From Candidatus Saccharibacteria bacterium UBA949 (GTDB lineage Bacteria > Patescibacteriota > Saccharimonadia > Saccharimonadales > Saccharimonadaceae), in the NCBI GenBank assembly GCA_002293245.1, contig DBCV01000060.1, positions 14,997 through 20,396 on the forward strand: a stretch of DNA of 5,400 nt. The letters are read 5' to 3'. Made by a program: the position numbers and the translations under genes. Under the pieces are notes generated by a model. That model was not told where the DNA came from and ran no database searches. It saw only the letters and a program-made list of their open reading frames with translations. This document shows, in pieces, positions 1 to 5,323 of the stretch. Positions within the stretch are counted from its first letter, which is position 1; every line of letters starts with the position of its first letter.

Positions 1-600
1 AATTACAAAGTGTTCGCTCGCCATACCGCCGCAACTGTGTTTGTTCAAGCGCGCAGAGATATTTTTTATGAGATTTTGGTAGGATATTTTAAAAGGAACA
101 TGAACGTATTATCTCTCGGCTCTGGCTCTGCTATAGTAGAACTGTCAGCATACAAAGATGCTGGGTCTGGAACTCTGCTCGGTGTTGATGTCGACCCTGA
201 AGCCACAGAGAAAGCAAGACAAAACGCAAAGATTCTCGGTTTGGACGCTTCTCTAACTACTGCCAACGCTTTAGATTATAAAGTGGAGAAAGATGAGTTT
301 GATTATATCGTGAGCGTCGGGTTTTTGGGAAACTACGTGCCCAGACCTGTTTTAGATGAGAAGATTAAGAATCTGCAGGCTGCAGCGAAATCTGGAGTAC
401 TGATAGACCTTTTATATACCAACGAACAAGAGGAGGATTTCGTGAATATGCTAAACAAGATTCTTCACATACCGATTAATCAGGCTGACAAACCCAGTCT
501 GCAACTATACCCAAAAGATGAAGTTTATGAATTAGTCGAACGTCTGAATCCCAAAGCGACAGTTTGGGATTATCACTACGGATGTGTCGCCGAATTATAG
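1..600 (+). CDS. SAM-dependent methyltransferase-like protein 1 (MT1), 5'-truncated by the window
   Basis: The frame is open from base 1 and ends with TAG at 598-600, giving 199 visible residues. The GTG at base 10 has no Shine-Dalgarno and lies inside a region that aligns with MT2, so the true start is probably upstream of the window. The visible part is a class I SAM-methyltransferase Rossmann domain. It has a glycine-loop strand VLSLGSGSAIVEL (GSGSA at residues 40-44), an acidic post-I strand GVDVD (63-65), and a motif-IV-like strand FDYIVSVGFLGNY (about 100-112). A later strand VLIDLLYTN matches ITDVIYSN of MT2 and LTDIYYYPE of MT3. The glycine loop has serine where typical methyltransferases have an acidic DxGxGxG start, so this is a divergent subfamily and the substrate cannot be read from sequence. 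The gene heads a same-strand series with two paralogs. Fold is fairly sure; function is not. Confidence 0.8.
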   Translation, partial: NYKVFARHTAATVFVQARRDIFYEILVGYFKRNMNVLSLGSGSAIVELSAYKDAGSGTLLGVDVDPEATEKARQNAKILGLDASLTTANALDYKVEKDEFDYIVSVGFLGNYVPRPVLDEKIKNLQAAAKSGVLIDLLYTNEQEEDFVNMLNKILHIPINQADKPSLQLYPKDEVYELVERLNPKATVWDYHYGCVAEL

Positions 601-617
601 CACGATGGAACATCCGT
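578..617 (+). repeat. Inverted repeat spanning the MT1 stop codon
   Basis: ACGGATGT (578-585) and ACATCCGT (610-617) are perfectly complementary 8-base arms separated by 24 bases that contain the MT1 stop codon. There is no T-tract after the second arm, so it does not look like an intrinsic terminator. It could be a weak RNA structure in the MT1-MT2 junction, or chance. Confidence 0.3.
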
Positions 618-653
618 GCATAAATGATTATTAGCAATCAGATAAAAAACCAT

Positions 654-675
654 AGGAGAACACATGCAGGGATGA
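654..675 (+). promoter_or_regulatory. Ribosome binding site and three-codon minicistron overlapping the MT2 start
   Basis: AGGAG at 654-658 sits five bases before an ATG (664). That ATG reads only Met-Gln-Gly before TGA (673-675). The TGA overlaps the ATG at 672 as ATGA, and the ATG at 672 opens the MT2 frame. The ATG at 672 is 13 bases from the AGGAG, further than usual. Either a minicistron delivers ribosomes by termination-reinitiation, or one base has been lost from the GGG run (669-671), which would have put 664 in frame with MT2. The ATG at 624 in the MT2 frame has no Shine-Dalgarno and is a poorer start. Confidence 0.45.
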
Positions 676-1373
676 TATCCAATAAATTTGTGGAAAACAA
701 TAGTAATCTGAATCATATCGACAGCTCTATATTGGTCCGCGAAAGAAAAGCTTCGCAAAAGTGGAAATGGGCCAACAGTATTATCGAAGATGCCCTGAAC
801 GCTAAGGAGTTATCGGACGACCCACTCGCCGGAATCAAACGCATGATGTCTCTGGTTACGGGCGAGAAGGATGTGAGCTGGTTCCGTCTTCCAGATTGGC
901 AAAAACTAGATGCCCTTTATGCATCAGACAACAATAGCCCATTATACGATGACGTCCGCCAATTGCTGGAGTTTAATGAACATGCTAATTTCAACTCCTC
1001 GGGAGCTACCTTCCATAGTAGGCGTAATATAACGTACCAACTACTTAAGGACAGATTCGCGACAGGCGTTCAAGCTGTTTCAATAGGGTCAGGGAGCGCA
1101 TCGGTAGAATTGCAGGCATTAAAAGACTCAGGAAGCCAAAAAGCTCGACTTATTTGTATTGATCTTTCCAAGGAAGCGCTTGACGCCGCTAAACGGCACG
1201 CAGCCTACCTCGGCATTTCCGGACAGGTTGTATACCGCAAGGAAGATGCATTTGCGCCAAACTGGAGCCTCACTGAAGAATTTGACTTAGCCGTCAGCGT
1301 TGGGTTTGCTATGAACTATCTAAAAGATAAGCTGATGGTTAATTTGTTGTCCAAACTGACTGTATGCCAATAA
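672..1373 (+). CDS. SAM-dependent methyltransferase-like protein 2 (MT2), cut short by an in-frame stop
   Basis: From ATG 672 this reads 233 residues to TAA 1371-1373; ATG 624 would add 16 residues without a ribosome binding site. Residues 1-130 form a charged, probably helical N-terminal domain with Trp-rich stretches (KWKWAN, SWFRLPDW). A Rossmann methyltransferase domain follows, with VSIGSGSASVEL (GSGSA at 139-143), LICIDLS (Asp164) and FDLAVSVGFAMNYL. The segment NITYQLLKDRF before the glycine loop aligns with DIFYEILVGYF of MT1, confirming paralogy. The frame stops right after LLSKLTVCQ, where MT1 and MT3 continue with a conserved I/T-D strand. The missing C-terminus is found directly behind the stop in the same frame. 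The product as it stands lacks the last strands of the Rossmann sheet and is probably inactive. The gene lies 71 bases behind MT1, so co-transcription is likely. Confidence 0.75.
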   Translation: MISNKFVENNSNLNHIDSSILVRERKASQKWKWANSIIEDALNAKELSDDPLAGIKRMMSLVTGEKDVSWFRLPDWQKLDALYASDNNSPLYDDVRQLLEFNEHANFNSSGATFHSRRNITYQLLKDRFATGVQAVSIGSGSASVELQALKDSGSQKARLICIDLSKEALDAAKRHAAYLGISGQVVYRKEDAFAPNWSLTEEFDLAVSVGFAMNYLKDKLMVNLLSKLTVCQ

Positions 1374-1592
1374 ATAATAACCGATGTAATCTACTCAAAC
1401 ACTGAGCTTATTACATATGTTGGTAAGGTGTTATTGTGGCCAATTGCCTCCCAGAGGGAGGATGGACAGGGCCTTAAGACATATGAGATAACAAAGTTAA
1501 GGGATTATATTCCATCGGGATGGGGCGCTACGCTGTATGATTATGTGTACGGCGGCGTGCTCTTAATGGAAAGGGCGGTGAACCGGCATTAA
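1374..1592 (+). pseudogene. C-terminal remnant of MT2 behind the in-frame TAA
   Basis: This stretch is in the same frame as MT2, immediately after its TAA, and reads 72 open codons to TAA 1590-1592. It begins IITDVIYSNTELI and ends with DYVYGGVLLMERAVNRH. The beginning aligns with VLIDLLYTNEQEE of MT1 and VLTDIYYYPES of MT3. The end aligns with the WDYHYGCVAEL terminus of MT1. It has no start codon or Shine-Dalgarno of its own. Counting from the conserved LLSK/LMSK segment to the Asp, MT2 has two residues fewer than both paralogs. A small deletion therefore accompanies the stop. The parent gene would be about 306 codons. Confidence 0.7.
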
Positions 1593-1632
1593 ACGATAGA
1601 TTGCACATTGTTCAGTTAAAAGCTACTACCCT

Positions 1633-1640
1633 AAAGGAGG
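1633..1640 (+). promoter_or_regulatory. Ribosome binding site for the secreted protein
   Basis: AAAGGAGG lies nine bases before ATG 1650. It decides the start, because the in-frame ATG at 1641 would directly abut this site. No convincing promoter is visible in the short gap after MT2, so this gene is probably read from the MT operon. Confidence 0.8.
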
Positions 1641-1649
1641 ATGTACACG

Positions 1650-2393
1650 ATGAAAGATGCCGTAAAGAAACTTGCTGCCTTGATGATGACTATAGCTCTC
1701 ATCGTTGGCCTGTCCGCAACCGCTACCGCCACAGAACCTGATTATGAGGTTCCGCCGCCAATCGCCTCAAATTTTCGCTGGTCAACGGAAAATCCAGGCG
1801 AATTCTCATTTGACGTCCGAGCTACGCTAACCGACCTGTCGAATTACTTTTCCATTGATAATGAACGGATAGATTTTGTAAACGGTTACGAATACTTCAA
1901 CATTGACATCATGAGAGATGGCGAGCGCATTGGTATTATTTCCGAGGGTTTCCATACTAACAGCGAACCATACGTGTTTACAAGTCGTATAACGGACGCA
2001 ATCCCTCCTCACTATGTATTGGAGGGAGAGGCATCCATAGCGCTTGAACCCGGCGACTACACCCTTGAAGTAAATTTCGAAGGCATCCAAAGCCCAGTCT
2101 ATACTTTCCCGCCGAGCCCTGCCGTTGCCGATGAGAATAAATCGGCTGAGGATGAGTTGGATGGAGTCGCCTCCGTTACTGTCACTTATAACGGCGAAGC
2201 TATCAACTTTACTCAGCCGCCGGTTGAGAGAAACGGGTACTTATTTTATCCGTTAGAAGATGTCTTCCAAACTTTTATCGGCGGCCACGGCTGGGACGGC
2301 GAGAATTACGTCGTTTCCGGTCAACTTAACGGAAATGTTGTGGAAATACCACTGCGTGATTTAGCGTATTGGATCAACGGAACTAAGTTCTAA
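1650..2393 (+). CDS. Secreted protein with copper-amine-oxidase-N-like domain, N-terminal part (stops inside the domain)
   Basis: The reading gives 247 residues from ATG 1650 to TAA 2391-2393. Residues 1-28 are a signal peptide: Lys2, Lys6 and Lys7, a hydrophobic core LAALMMTIALIVGLS (8-22), and Ala-Thr-Ala cleavage options at 23-27. A roughly 130-residue beta-rich segment follows and may be an Ig-like fold (inference). Residues 173-247 are the first two-thirds of a domain like the copper amine oxidase N-terminal repeat family (PF07833). Visible family features are VTYNGEAINF, a PPVERNGYLFYPL segment, a VFQTF helix and an IPLRDLAYWINGTKF segment. In this family the wording is normally followed by a second NGRTYVPLR-like segment. 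Here the TAA interrupts exactly between the two. The domain in Bacillota is usually extracytoplasmic and wall- or surface-associated and does not imply amine oxidase activity. The protein is exported, unlike the surrounding cytosolic methyltransferase-like proteins. Confidence 0.75.
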   Translation: MKDAVKKLAALMMTIALIVGLSATATATEPDYEVPPPIASNFRWSTENPGEFSFDVRATLTDLSNYFSIDNERIDFVNGYEYFNIDIMRDGERIGIISEGFHTNSEPYVFTSRITDAIPPHYVLEGEASIALEPGDYTLEVNFEGIQSPVYTFPPSPAVADENKSAEDELDGVASVTVTYNGEAINFTQPPVERNGYLFYPLEDVFQTFIGGHGWDGENYVVSGQLNGNVVEIPLRDLAYWINGTKF

Positions 2394-3059
2394 GGCTTGC
2401 CGGAACTGGTTCCTTTTGTGGAAAACGAGCGAACATATGTTTATATTGACTATATAACGGAGGGTTTGGGGTTAATCGGTGCCTGGAATAACACGACCCG
2501 CACTTTGGCGATAACCAACCCGACTGCACATGAGCCGCAGGAACAACCTGACGCCGTATCTGCGGAACCTTTAGTCACGGCTCCTATTTTTCCAGAAACT
2601 GAACCCGACGATCTTGTTCAAATCGATGGTGCTGTATATATCCCAATCCCGGAAACTACAAATGAACTTGTACTATTCGGCGCTGGAAACTGGATGTTTA
2701 CATTAACCTCGTATGGGTTGGGAGTTCCTGTACCGGATTGGGAGTTGTTCTTCTACGAAGGCGGAGGTCTTGGGTTTCTTGAGCCAGTCATCCTTACTAA
2801 TATGTCGACAGGGTTTGAATCGGAGTTTCCGGGGGAGTCGCTGCTTCCTATCCCCGACCAATCAACCCAGGATATGTATTTGGGCGTGTTCGATTTAGAG
2901 GGAAATGCTCTTTTAGTGCTCAATATGTCATCCGCTGAAATGTACCCAAACGCTCTCGGCTTTTATAAAAGTTCTGATTATGGGCTAGGATTAAGCTCAA
3001 ATACAATGGTTAAACACCATATGGTAAACGAACTAAGTGAAATGCACCTTGAGCCCTAA
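2394..3059 (+). pseudogene. C-terminal part of the secreted protein behind the in-frame TAA
   Basis: The frame is the same as the preceding gene and starts directly after its TAA. It reads 221 codons before TAA-TAG (3057-3062). The first 40 codons complete the copper-amine-oxidase-N-like domain: LVPFVENERTYVYIDYITE then LGLIGAWNNTTRTLAI, the usual partner of the upstream half. The alignment is continuous if the TAA stands for one residue, which points to a single nonsense change in a gene of about 469 codons (1650-3059). The TTG at 2397 has only AAGG one base upstream, and no in-frame ATG follows until residue 100 or so, so separate translation is unlikely. After the domain come a Pro/Glu-rich linker (about 2520-2620) and a 140-residue beta-rich tail. 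I do not recognise the tail. It has no sortase motif or membrane anchor. Confidence 0.65.
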
Positions 3060-3245
3060 TAGGCAAGCAGTTTGGCTGACGCTTGGCTGTATGCCTATGC
3101 CAGCAATACCCAATAACACGATGATCGTAAACGACGCTATGAGAGTCAACGATGTTTTTTCGGAAAGGCAACGACGCGTGACTACTCTCGCAGGCCGCAA
3201 GCCTTTCGGAAAAGTAATGTATGTGCCCTCGCCCGTCCGCAGGCA
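3060..3245 (+). other. Gap before MT3; possible frameshifted MT3 N-terminus
   Basis: There is no clear ribosome binding site, promoter or terminator here. A frame-1 reading from ATG 3121 (MIVNDAMRVNDVFSERQ...) stays open to TGA at 3256-3258, overlapping the MT3 start. The distance from 3121 to the MT3 glycine loop is about 129 codons, close to the 138 codons between the MT2 start and its loop. That suggests this stretch once encoded the N-terminus of MT3 and that a one-base change near 3240 broke it. Direct sequence similarity to the MT2 N-terminus is too weak to prove this. Confidence 0.35.
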
Positions 3246-4037
3246 ATGCGCTGGGTGAGCGATAATCTCGCTTTGAAAATGGCTACATTATACTTGGCCG
3301 CGCAAGACTATCTGGTAGAAATCGGCGTTCCGACGCAGTTAATGGAAATTGCCTACGAGCTGTTCGGTCGAATTAAAGGTAAACCTTTAACGCCAAAACT
3401 ACTTGAGTCCGTCTTGTTTGCCGCAGCCCCTTGGCACATGCGTGCCGCGCGAGTCTTTAGACTGTTTGAAGAAGAGTTTAAGAATAACCGGAATGTTGTG
3501 TCTTACGGTAGCGGCGCCGGTCTCATGGAGATTCTAGCTCTCGTAGCTTCGGGCAACCATACGGTTAAGCTATCCTTAATCGACAACGATGCATTCGGTA
3601 TCGGCCTCGCGCGAAGGCTCGTAGAATCACTCAACGAGCATGGATACGATATCCGTAGCCAAGTGACTACCCTTGTCGCCGACATTCACAAGTGCGACTT
3701 ACCAGAAGGAACCGACACAGTAGCTTCAATCGGATTGCTCCACAACTACTTTCCAATGAATACGGCAAACGAACTCATGAGTAAGTGGTTTGCGGCTGGC
3801 GCAGTCAAGGTCCTAACGGATATTTATTACTACCCAGAAAGTGCCGAGAACGGCGACAACGACGCCATTGCGCGTGCTAAATTCGTTAAGAACGTTTTGA
3901 GTTGGAAGTTCGGGCCTCCAAACGGCTTACTCTTCTGCGACGCAAACACCTTCTTCGACGCGTTACCAGGTCACAAAGTTGAATTATACGACCACAGTTT
4001 AAATGCGACATGTGTCGTGCACAAGAAGCTTTGTTAA
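3246..4037 (+). CDS. SAM-dependent methyltransferase-like protein 3 (MT3)
   Basis: The reading gives 263 residues from ATG 3246 to TAA 4035-4037. Residues 1-80 are helical (LALKMATLYLAAQDYLVEIG, then LMEIAYELFGRIKG). They are followed by ARVFRLFEEEF, the equivalent of the pre-loop helix in MT1 and MT2. The Rossmann part has NVVSYGSGAGLMEI (GSGAG at 88-92), LSLIDND (Asp113), a strand DTVASIGLLHNYF (157-169) matching the FDxxVSVGFxxNY of the other two, and VKVLTDIYYYPE matching their C-terminal strand. Unlike MT2 the C-terminus is complete. ATG 3246 lacks a Shine-Dalgarno (only CAGG nearby), and the protein is about 40 residues short at the N-terminus compared with MT2. The start may therefore be the product of a frameshift. 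Substrate unknown. It is the last gene of the plus-strand cluster. Confidence 0.78.
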   Translation: MRWVSDNLALKMATLYLAAQDYLVEIGVPTQLMEIAYELFGRIKGKPLTPKLLESVLFAAAPWHMRAARVFRLFEEEFKNNRNVVSYGSGAGLMEILALVASGNHTVKLSLIDNDAFGIGLARRLVESLNEHGYDIRSQVTTLVADIHKCDLPEGTDTVASIGLLHNYFPMNTANELMSKWFAAGAVKVLTDIYYYPESAENGDNDAIARAKFVKNVLSWKFGPPNGLLFCDANTFFDALPGHKVELYDHSLNATCVVHKKLC

Positions 4038-4258
4038 TATGCGCACAGCCTTTGACCTCTTTCCACAATTCGCATCGGCGGAGATTTCGAAGTCAAAATG
4101 CGCGAACTGCGGCAGGGTCATAGGTATCTTTTTGGCGTTTAAAATTCATGTAGAAAGCCCATTGAATCCCCTTCGTCAAAAGGTGCAAAGCTTGCACTAT
4201 TGAATTATCAGTGATGATATATCCAACCTGACGTCTGTTGCCATATCAGAAATAACAG
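4038..4258 (+). other. Intergenic stretch after MT3
   Basis: A 54-codon reading from ATG 4039 to TGA (4201-4203), including KCANCGRVIG with one CxxC pair, begins one base after the MT3 stop but has no ribosome binding site. I do not call it a gene; it could be a decayed zinc-ribbon fragment. GTGCAA (4183-4188) and TTGCAC (4192-4197) form a 6-bp hairpin with a three-base loop and no T-tract. Confidence 0.3.
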
Positions 4259-4294
4259 AAAAGAAGCCTTGAACCAACCCATGGCTTCTTTTTT
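4259..4294. terminator. Bidirectional intrinsic terminator between the convergent gene groups
   Basis: AAAAGAAGCC (4259-4268) and GGCTTCTTTT (4283-4292) are perfectly complementary around a 14-base loop. T residues run to 4294 on the plus strand, and the A-run gives a T-tract on the minus strand. It would end the MT operon transcript from the left and could also end the minus-strand transcript from the right. Confidence 0.85.
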
Positions 4295-4310
4295 CGCACA
4301 AAGTCAATAT

Positions 4311-4348
4311 CCCCACCACAAACCCCAAATTATCCCCAATCTGCCCCC
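4311..4348 (-). repeat. Phased C-tracts (G-rich on minus strand)
   Basis: Four tracts of C4-C5 begin at 4311, 4323, 4334 and 4344, spaced 12, 11 and 10 bases, close to one helical turn. On the minus strand the loops between G-tracts are 6, 7 and 8 bases, just beyond the usual quadruplex limit. The tracts lie in non-coding DNA next to the shared terminator. Confidence 0.4.
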
Positions 4349-4349
4349 A

Positions 4350-4365
4350 TTTTTTGTACAAAAAA
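4350..4365. repeat. Perfect 16-bp palindrome
   Basis: TTTTTTGTACAAAAAA is a perfect palindrome, followed by one further A. It could be an operator-like site or a simple AT cruciform. No gene start lies nearby on either strand, so a regulatory role is not supported by position. Confidence 0.4.
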
Positions 4366-4397
4366 ACACTTCATTTTACAGAGGTAGTTTCGCTCAA

Positions 4398-4411
4398 CAC
4401 TTCCGGAAGTG
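4398..4411. repeat. Perfect 14-bp palindrome
   Basis: CACTTCCGGAAGTG is a perfect palindrome located 56-69 bases downstream of the minus-strand gene's stop codon. There is no T-tract directly after it on either strand, so it is not a canonical terminator. It may be a 3'-UTR stem or a protein-binding site. Confidence 0.4.
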
Positions 4412-4424
4412 CAACGCACAATCT

Positions 4425-4465
4425 CCCATCCTAACCGCATCCCAACCGCACCCTAACCCCACCCC
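4425..4465 (-). repeat. Degenerate 10-12 bp tandem repeat with G-quadruplex motif on the minus strand
   Basis: Units of the type CTAACCGCATCC, CAACCGCACC and CTAACCCCACC follow each other head to tail. On the minus strand 4465-4441 reads GGGG-N1-GGGG-N3-GGG-N7-GGG, which meets the G3+/loop 1-7 quadruplex rule. It begins two bases beyond the stop codon of the 105-codon gene, so it would be transcribed into that gene's 3' UTR. Confidence 0.5.
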
Positions 4466-4466
4466 A

Positions 4467-4784
4467 CTAATCACCCCTCGCAAACTCAAAATACGGCGCA
4501 AAATCTTCGTTCTCTGCCGGCATGCGATACGCAACCTCCCAGCCCGCCTCCCCATACAGCCCCGCAAACCCCAGCCAGTTCCTATCCACCACATCCTCTG
4601 CCGTATATCTCCCGTCCGTCTTTGCCACAAATCGTTCGCACACCACTTTCTGCGTCAACCTAGCTTTTCCCTCGGCCGTCACGCACTCAACCAGCAACTC
4701 ATTCACAGCTTCGAGCATCTCGCCCGGTATCGTCTCCTGCTGCTTTTCTATCACCCCCTCCGGCGTAATTGGTTTTACTGCCAT
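4467..4784 (-). CDS. Small conserved-type hypothetical protein (105 aa)
   Basis: The reading runs from ATG 4784 to TAG 4467-4469 with a perfect AGGAGGT eight bases upstream, so start and strand are secure. The order of segments is ITPEGVIEKQQETIPGEMLEAVNELL (shown in part: ITPEGV, TIPGEMLEAVNELL, about residues 6-31), TQKVVCERF (45-53), DVVDRNWLGFAGLYGEAGW and VAYRMPAENEDF, then a short aromatic end FEFARGD. The layout TIP-x-hydrophobic helix-NELL followed by W-L-x(5)-Y-x-x-AGW-x-V-x-Y resembles uncharacterised roughly 100-residue proteins I associate from memory with phages and mobile regions of Bacillota; no function is known to me. There is no signal peptide or membrane segment. It is probably transcribed from the promoter at 4978-5006 through the attenuator-like leader at 4845-4921. 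Confidence 0.85.
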   Translation of the reverse strand: MAVKPITPEGVIEKQQETIPGEMLEAVNELLVECVTAEGKARLTQKVVCERFVAKTDGRYTAEDVVDRNWLGFAGLYGEAGWEVAYRMPAENEDFAPYFEFARGD

Positions 4785-4792
4785 CTCAATTT

Positions 4793-4799
4793 ACCTCCT
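4793..4799 (-). promoter_or_regulatory. Ribosome binding site for the 105-aa gene
   Basis: The minus strand reads AGGAGGT, eight bases before ATG 4784. It is a full match to the 16S anti-Shine-Dalgarno sequence. Confidence 0.9.
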
Positions 4800-4844
4800 C
4801 GGCCGCCAGATATTCTAAAACCCTCAACAGCATCATCGGCAACC

Positions 4845-4867
4845 AAAAAACGACACCGCAAGGTGTC
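4845..4867 (-). terminator. Leader terminator hairpin upstream of the 105-aa gene
   Basis: Read on the minus strand, GACACC (4867-4862), loop TTGC (4861-4858) and GGTGTC (4857-4852) form a perfect 6-bp hairpin. It is followed by G and then six T (4850-4845). It lies 60 bases before the gene it would silence, between that gene and its promoter. An internal terminator in this position is typical of attenuation. Confidence 0.65.
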
Positions 4868-4921
4868 AAATCCAATTCGTAAACCAACAGTCGTCAATCT
4901 ACTTATGCGGTGCCGTTTTTC
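4845..4921 (-). repeat. 77-bp leader repeat, copy 1
   Basis: The element is 75/77 identical to 5324-5400, differing at 4868 and 4870. On the minus strand it opens with AAAAACGGCACCGCA (4920-4906) and closes with TGCGGTGTCGTTTTT (4860-4846). These can pair over 15 positions with one G-U, in competition with the terminator hairpin. ACAGTCGT (4931-4924, just upstream of the repeat) can pair with ACGACTGT (4894-4887), placing the antiterminator arm in the loop of that stem. On the plus strand the same outer stem ends in TTTTT and could stop rightward transcription. A short MITE-like insertion is the main alternative. Against it, the copy is placed just upstream of a gene in the same orientation as the other copy. 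Confidence 0.75.
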
Positions 4922-4959
4922 CAACGACTGTCCGCAATAATACGTCGATGGTTTACCAT
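4903..4959 (-). CDS. Possible 18-codon leader ORF in the attenuator
   Basis: ATG 4959 reads MVNHRRIIADSRWKNGTA to TAA 4903-4905, about 12 bases after the predicted transcription start. The last codons (WKNGTA-stop) are within the duplicated element and overlap the antiterminator arm, so translation could affect folding. There is no Shine-Dalgarno and no run of one amino acid as in classical leader peptides, so this may be chance. Confidence 0.2.
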   Translation of the reverse strand: MVNHRRIIADSRWKNGTA

Positions 4960-4977
4960 ATTGAATTTGACTCTTTT

Positions 4978-5006
4978 ATTATACGCCAACCGCCCCAAAT
5001 CCGCAA
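4978..5006 (-). promoter_or_regulatory. Housekeeping-type promoter driving the leader and the 105-aa gene
   Basis: On the minus strand TTGCGG (-35, 5006-5001) is followed by a 17-base spacer and TATAAT (-10, 4983-4978). The -10 is a perfect consensus, the -35 matches TTGACA at three of six positions, and the spacer is optimal. Transcription would start near 4971, giving a leader of about 187 nt before ATG 4784 that contains the whole 77-bp element. Confidence 0.7.
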
Positions 5007-5040
5007 GGCTATTTCAGCGATATCATTTCAATAAATCCCC

Positions 5041-5271
5041 CTACCTGCCATTGCCCCTATCGCCCTTCAACCGCTCAATCTCCGCCAACAGGTAGCGCAC
5101 AATGTCGTTATACCGCAACCATCTTTTCAAATCCGCCGGCACCTCGCCCAACTCCTCAATCAACACCTTGTCCCTTTCCGTCAACGCACAATCAAACTCG
5201 ATTTCCTCAATCTCGACCTCATCATACCCCAAAGCCTTCAATACCCTAATAAACTCCCTATTACCTTCCAT
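5041..5271 (-). CDS. Small acidic hypothetical protein (76 aa)
   Basis: The reading runs from ATG 5271 to TAG 5041-5043. I choose this start because GGAG lies 4-5 bases upstream. The same frame is open further upstream only through the repeat element, where TTG codons lack a ribosome binding site. The protein is rich in Glu, Asp and Arg and looks almost wholly helical: REFIRVLKALGY, then DEVEIEEIEFDCALTERD, KVLIEELGEVP, ADLKRWLRYNDIVRYLLAEI, ending in a short basic tail. I do not recognise the family. There is no signal peptide or membrane segment. It precedes the 105-aa gene on the same strand, which has its own promoter, and each of the two has a copy of the same leader element. No terminator is visible between its stop and that promoter. 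Confidence 0.7.
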   Translation of the reverse strand: MEGNREFIRVLKALGYDEVEIEEIEFDCALTERDKVLIEELGEVPADLKRWLRYNDIVRYLLAEIERLKGDRGNGR

Positions 5272-5323
5272 ATTTCTCCAATCCCGCCGAATAATATGAT
5301 TCGCTCGCCCGCCGCTCGGCAAC

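Noticed and set aside
1601..1630. Promoter TTGCAC-N17-TACTAC before the secreted-protein gene
   Set aside because: The -10 is weak and the start site would fall on the ribosome binding site, leaving no room for a functional leader.
1371..2393. Reassignment of TAA to a sense codon in this organism
   Set aside because: TAA is still used as the terminal stop at 1590-1592, 3057-3059 and 4035-4037, where no homology continues. The two internal TAAs are better explained as lesions.
2397..3059. Independent gene starting at TTG 2397
   Set aside because: There is no properly spaced ribosome binding site, and its first 40 codons complete the domain begun in the preceding frame.
4845..4921. CRISPR repeat or MITE
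   Set aside because: Only two copies occur, 479 bp apart, with genes between them, so this is not CRISPR. A MITE is possible because of the 15-bp terminal inverted repeats, but no target-site duplication is visible at copy 1 and both copies sit the same way upstream of genes.
4269..4940. Long plus-strand open frame of 223 codons
   Set aside because: It runs antisense through the well-supported 105-aa gene and the leader repeat, has no ribosome binding site, and starts inside the terminator. Its composition (Pro/His/Arg/Ser-rich) is typical of an antisense shadow.
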